DNA of 14,416 bases from UBA4363 sp002393965 (GTDB lineage Bacteria; Bacteroidota; Bacteroidia; Bacteroidales; Paludibacteraceae). The stretch's first letter is position 1; each line of letters starts with the position of its first letter. The DNA is taken from the NCBI GenBank assembly GCA_946542925.1, contig CAMNLA010000035.1:1-14416 (forward strand), in the 5' to 3' direction. Below the pieces are notes generated by a model. That model saw nothing but the letters and a program-made list of their open reading frames with translations. It searched no databases and was not told the origin of the DNA. Position numbers and translations under genes: made by a program. Positions 14,138 through 14,416 of this stretch are shown piece after piece.

Positions 14138-14167
14138 CAAATATAGACACTTTTTCTGTATTGTCAA
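14138..14167 (-). promoter_or_regulatory. Bacteroidota-type promoter, consensus match
   Basis: Minus strand: TTG at 14167-14165, a 19-bp spacer, then TATATTTG at 14145-14138, an exact TAnnTTTG -7 element. This is the best promoter match in the window. Confidence 0.8.
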
Positions 14168-14267
14168 TTCCGTTCCTTAAAATTCTCATGATAATCCCCT
14201 TTTTTATTATGCATTCTGTCTTTTCAGACGGACATCGGAAGTGAGTGAATGAAAGAGACGGGAAAAG

Positions 14268-14304
14268 AAAAAAGGGATGACAAAAAACTTATCATCCCTT
14301 TTTT
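14268..14304. terminator. terminator after the partial gene at the window edge
   Basis: AAAAAAGGGATGA (14268-14280) pairs perfectly over 13 bp with TCATCCCTTTTTT (14292-14304), with an 11-nt loop. The A/T flanks make it usable in both directions. It begins 22 bp after the stop of the minus-strand gene at 14327. Confidence 0.9.
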
Positions 14305-14326
14305 CAATGTTTATTCTCTACTCTCT

Positions 14327-14416
14327 TTATTTCGAGAGTTTCTTGGAGACGGTCTTGCCCTTCGAGTCAACGGCGACAACGATGAACTGTTGCGGAGCCA
14401 CTGTCACATCGATGGC
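14327..14416 (-). CDS. C-terminal end of an unidentified protein (partial)
   Basis: The last 29 codons of a gene continuing beyond the window are visible, reading AIDVTVAPQQFIVVAVDSK then GKTVSKKLSK and TAA at 14327-14329. The family is not recognised. The FIVVAVDSKGK stretch recalls the end of some hotdog-fold thioesterases, and a short strand-rich Lys-ending tail could also be a secretion-type C-terminus, but neither is supported enough to call. A terminator follows, so it is a transcription unit separate from the downstream genes. Confidence 0.75.
   Translation of the reverse strand, partial: AIDVTVAPQQFIVVAVDSKGKTVSKKLSK

Larger units (their letters stand above)
13869..14326. other. long intergenic or leader region upstream of the tsaC-type gene
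   Basis: These 458 bp hold, in minus-strand order, a bidirectional terminator (14268-14304), a small hairpin (GTCT-GAAA-AGAC, near 14217-14228), a strong promoter (14138-14167), a strong terminator (14061-14102) and a 15-codon frame (13970-14017). CTAAG/CTTAG can pair across 13960-13985. Poly-A/T runs are common. No larger convincing gene is visible. Confidence 0.6.

Noticed and set aside
1..14416. tRNA, rRNA or transposase genes
   Set aside because: No cloverleaf-like segment, rRNA stretch or transposase motif was recognised on either strand.

Overview
The window looks like a chromosomal segment of a Bacteroidales bacterium, most likely Prevotella-like. The case rests on two promoters of the Bacteroidota type (TTTG or TTG near -33, TAnnTTTG near -7), on the protein families present, and on short intergenic spacing without strong Shine-Dalgarno sites. 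No species can be named from sequence alone.

Layout. (1) 19-3960, minus strand: a tight three-gene cassette read as a large HKD/PLD-like plus SF2 helicase plus DUF3427-type protein, then a NUDIX (MutT-like) hydrolase, then a small winged-helix protein. By eye it is poorer in G+C than the rest, so it may be acquired. It is the best candidate here for an accessory, possibly defence or DNA-damage, system. (2) 4219-5388, minus: a GT4-type glycosyltransferase. (3) 5518-8377, plus: a Bacteroidota promoter, an outer-membrane porin of the phosphate-selective porin O/P type, and a sodium:solute symporter, closed by a strong terminator. This looks like an outer plus inner membrane uptake unit for one unidentified small solute. 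(4) 8381-8650: a convergent intergenic region full of short palindromes, framed by two 35-bp direct repeats. (5) 8655-13868, minus: five tightly packed genes, in transcription order TsaC/Sua5-like threonylcarbamoyl-AMP synthase, WcaJ-like sugar-phosphate transferase, ClC transporter with CBS domains, TatD-family hydrolase and TcdA. The first and last genes act at the beginning and end of the tRNA t6A to ct6A modification pathway. (6) 13869-14326: a long leader or intergenic region with a strong promoter followed about 30 bp later by a strong terminator, which suggests a roughly 70-nt small RNA or an attenuated leader of the five-gene operon. (7) 14327-14416: the last 29 codons of another minus-strand gene, with its own terminator.

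Most genes outside the first cassette have familiar assignments. The observations most worth testing are the helicase/NUDIX/winged-helix cassette, the promoter-terminator pair at 14061-14167, the repeat cluster at 8389-8645, and the joint t6A/ct6A gene content of one operon.
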